A stretch of DNA of 32,630 bases, from the NCBI GenBank assembly GCA_002085115.1, contig MZGQ01000017.1, forward strand, positions 1 to 32,630, in the 5' to 3' direction. Position 1 is the first letter of the stretch. Each line of letters begins with the position of its first letter. The DNA comes from Desulfococcus sp. 4484_241 (lineage in GTDB: Bacteria; Desulfobacterota; Desulfobacteria; Desulfobacterales; Desulfosudaceae). Positions 31,190 to 32,630 of this stretch are shown here, in pieces. The notes under the pieces are model-generated. The model was not told the origin of the DNA. It saw only the letters and a list, made by a program, of their open reading frames with translations, and made no database searches. Made by a program: the position numbers and the translations under genes.

Positions 31190-31536
31190 AACTGGTTCGG
31201 TAAGGCTGTTCCTATTGCTTTTGGGCTGACTGTTTCCTGAAAACAGTTCACGCCAGTCCCCCATATACACCCCACGGTATAATAATATCTGTTTTACTGT
31301 CTTGATGTTGAGCCGGACATTTCAAGTGCTTATAACACCTACAGAAAAAAGTTGATTTGACGCATCTGTTTCTATAATATATCTTCTTAGAATTTTTGAC
31401 TATTCAAACCAGCCTTGGGGATGGCTCTTTAATGAAAACAGGTTGTTGTGATTATATTGTTAAAGCATTCAATAAAACTTGCCGTACCAATATGTTTCCT
31501 TAACCATTGGCTATATTCACGCGGAAAGGAAAAACC

Positions 31537-31725
31537 ATGAAACTGCTTAGAGTAATCGTTCTTCTTGTTGTTGTTTCAATGCTTAGCGGCTGCGTTTTGA
31601 CAAAGGTCGTTTCCGTGCCTATGAGGGTGTGCGGAGCCGTTGTCTCGATCGTTCCTGTTGTGGGCAACACCGGGCACGACGCAATCGACAAGGCTGCAGA
31701 CATTGTAGATGACGTCCCGATATGA
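31537..31725 (+). CDS. Small lipoprotein with a conserved VGNTGHDAIDKAADIVDDVPI tail
   Basis: ATG 31537 after GGAAAGGA: MKLLRVIVLLVVVSMLSGCVLTKVVSVPMRVCGAVVSIVPVVGNTGHDAIDKAADIVDDVPI; lipobox LSGC. Confidence 0.85.
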   Translation: MKLLRVIVLLVVVSMLSGCVLTKVVSVPMRVCGAVVSIVPVVGNTGHDAIDKAADIVDDVPI

Positions 31726-31902
31726 GCTAAAGCCTTATCTGCAAGCATTATAATCAAGAAGCAAAAGCAAGGTATATCCAAAGGCATGGGCCTTTGTGGT
31801 TTTGCTTTGCGTTTGCATCCTGCTTTTGCGCCCAGGTTCTGGGGAATATCCACGCACGTACCGATTTTACCTCCCGGGCATACAGTATTTATGGCATAAC
31901 TG

Positions 31903-32630
31903 ATGAAAAATCATAAGACCAAAGGCTATTGGGGCAGAAGAGGGGTATTCCTGCTGATTGAAAATCTCAACTGAGCATTGGCCTTCCTGGAAGTTTTCCA
32001 GGATATGTATGGCATTCCCAATGACACGGTTCTTAAGGCTGTAACCGGCTTTGAAGGCGGAGTCGTGGCTTGTGGTGCTACCTGCGGGATCGTTACAGGC
32101 GGGGCCATTGGCATCGCCCTGAACCATGCGGATTTTCTCAAGCAGGAAGGAGAGCGTGCAAATAAAGCCATATTGGAAAAAACCGGTGCCTATGTGGAGT
32201 GGTTTGAAAAACGGTTTGGCTCATGCCGGTGCAGGGCGCAAACCGGTATAGATTTTTATTCTGCCTACGGGCAGCTGCGCTACTTCTTCCCTGGTGAAAA
32301 GGTTGCAGGCTGCATGCTCAAAATTCGTAGAGCAGCGAGGTATCTTTACGATATCCGCCAGTTTTGCCCAAAATCCGTTGCAGGAGCGGAAAATAGCCTT
32401 AATCTTCCCAATCATTCCGTTCATTGCGCAGTAAATGTGCTTGAAAAAATACGGCAGAAAACCGGTATCGGTGATGATCTGCTTGAAACGGTTGCCGTTT
32501 CCCTCGATGGGGGTGTAGGGCTTTCCGGTAATGTATGCGGAGCCTTGGCCGGAGCTGTGATGGGAATCAATCTCCTTCTTGGCCTCGATATCCGCAACAT
32601 ATCATTTGCAACAACGGTAAAGGCTTTTGT
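31903..32630 (+). CDS. Tandem C_GCAxxG_C_C-family redox protein, predicted selenoprotein (UGA at 31972-31974 = Sec); 3' end off window
   Basis: MKNHKTKGYWGRRGVFLLIENLN[UGA]ALAFLEVFQDMYGIPNDTVLKAVTGFEGGVVACGATCGIVTGGAIGIAL...GSCRCRAQTGIDFYSAYGQL...GCMLKIRRAARYLYDIRQ...then second repeat HSVHCAVNVLEKIRQKTGIGDDLLETVAVSLDGGVGLSGNVCGALAGAVMGINLLLGLD... Missed by the ORF track because of the in-frame UGA and open end. The start codon has no obvious SD. Confidence 0.75.
31985..32003 (+). promoter_or_regulatory. Candidate bacterial SECIS element
   Basis: TCCTGGAA-GTT-TTCCAGGA: perfect 8-bp stem, apical loop GUU starting with G, loop G 18 nt after the UGA. Confidence 0.7.

Noticed and set aside
31867-32171. 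Minus-strand ORFs over the right-edge region
   Set aside because: Antisense to the C_GCAxxG_C_C read-through ORF, which shows duplicated conserved motifs on the plus strand.

Overview
This window looks like an ordinary chromosomal segment from a deltaproteobacterium / Desulfobacterota-like bacterium (inferred from gene content, not searched). Left to right it carries: a BtuC/FecCD permease and BtuF-like binding protein (-); ispG, an archaeal/eukaryote-type proS and a bifunctional rel (+); rpmB, a TPR+HEAT lipoprotein and a CorC/CNNM protein (-); a branched-chain amino acid cluster ilvD-ilvB-ilvN-ilvC-cimA-leuA (-); argC and folD (+); tRNA-Gly and tRNA-Cys; cysQ, manC, tadA and purA; tRNA-Pro; a conserved hypothetical; a GAF/HD-GYP protein (-); a left-handed beta-helix protein and glmM; a cold-shock gene; a small lipoprotein; and a truncated C_GCAxxG_C_C-type redox gene. 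Two signals stand out that the ORF track does not show. (1) At the right edge there is a tandem-duplicated C_GCAxxG_C_C protein. An in-frame UGA sits exactly at the conserved N-terminal Cys position, the second repeat has Cys there, and a SECIS-like hairpin (8 bp stem, GUU loop) begins 10 nt after the UGA. This predicts a selenoprotein. (2) Upstream of ilvD there is an unannotated 34-aa leader peptide in which 15 residues are Ile/Leu/Val, followed by mutually exclusive antiterminator and terminator hairpins. This is a classical attenuator for the whole ilv-leu cluster. Three genes (TPR/HEAT/SH3 lipoprotein, manC, glmM) are frame-disrupted. The manC and glmM cases look like internal deletions and should be checked against reads.
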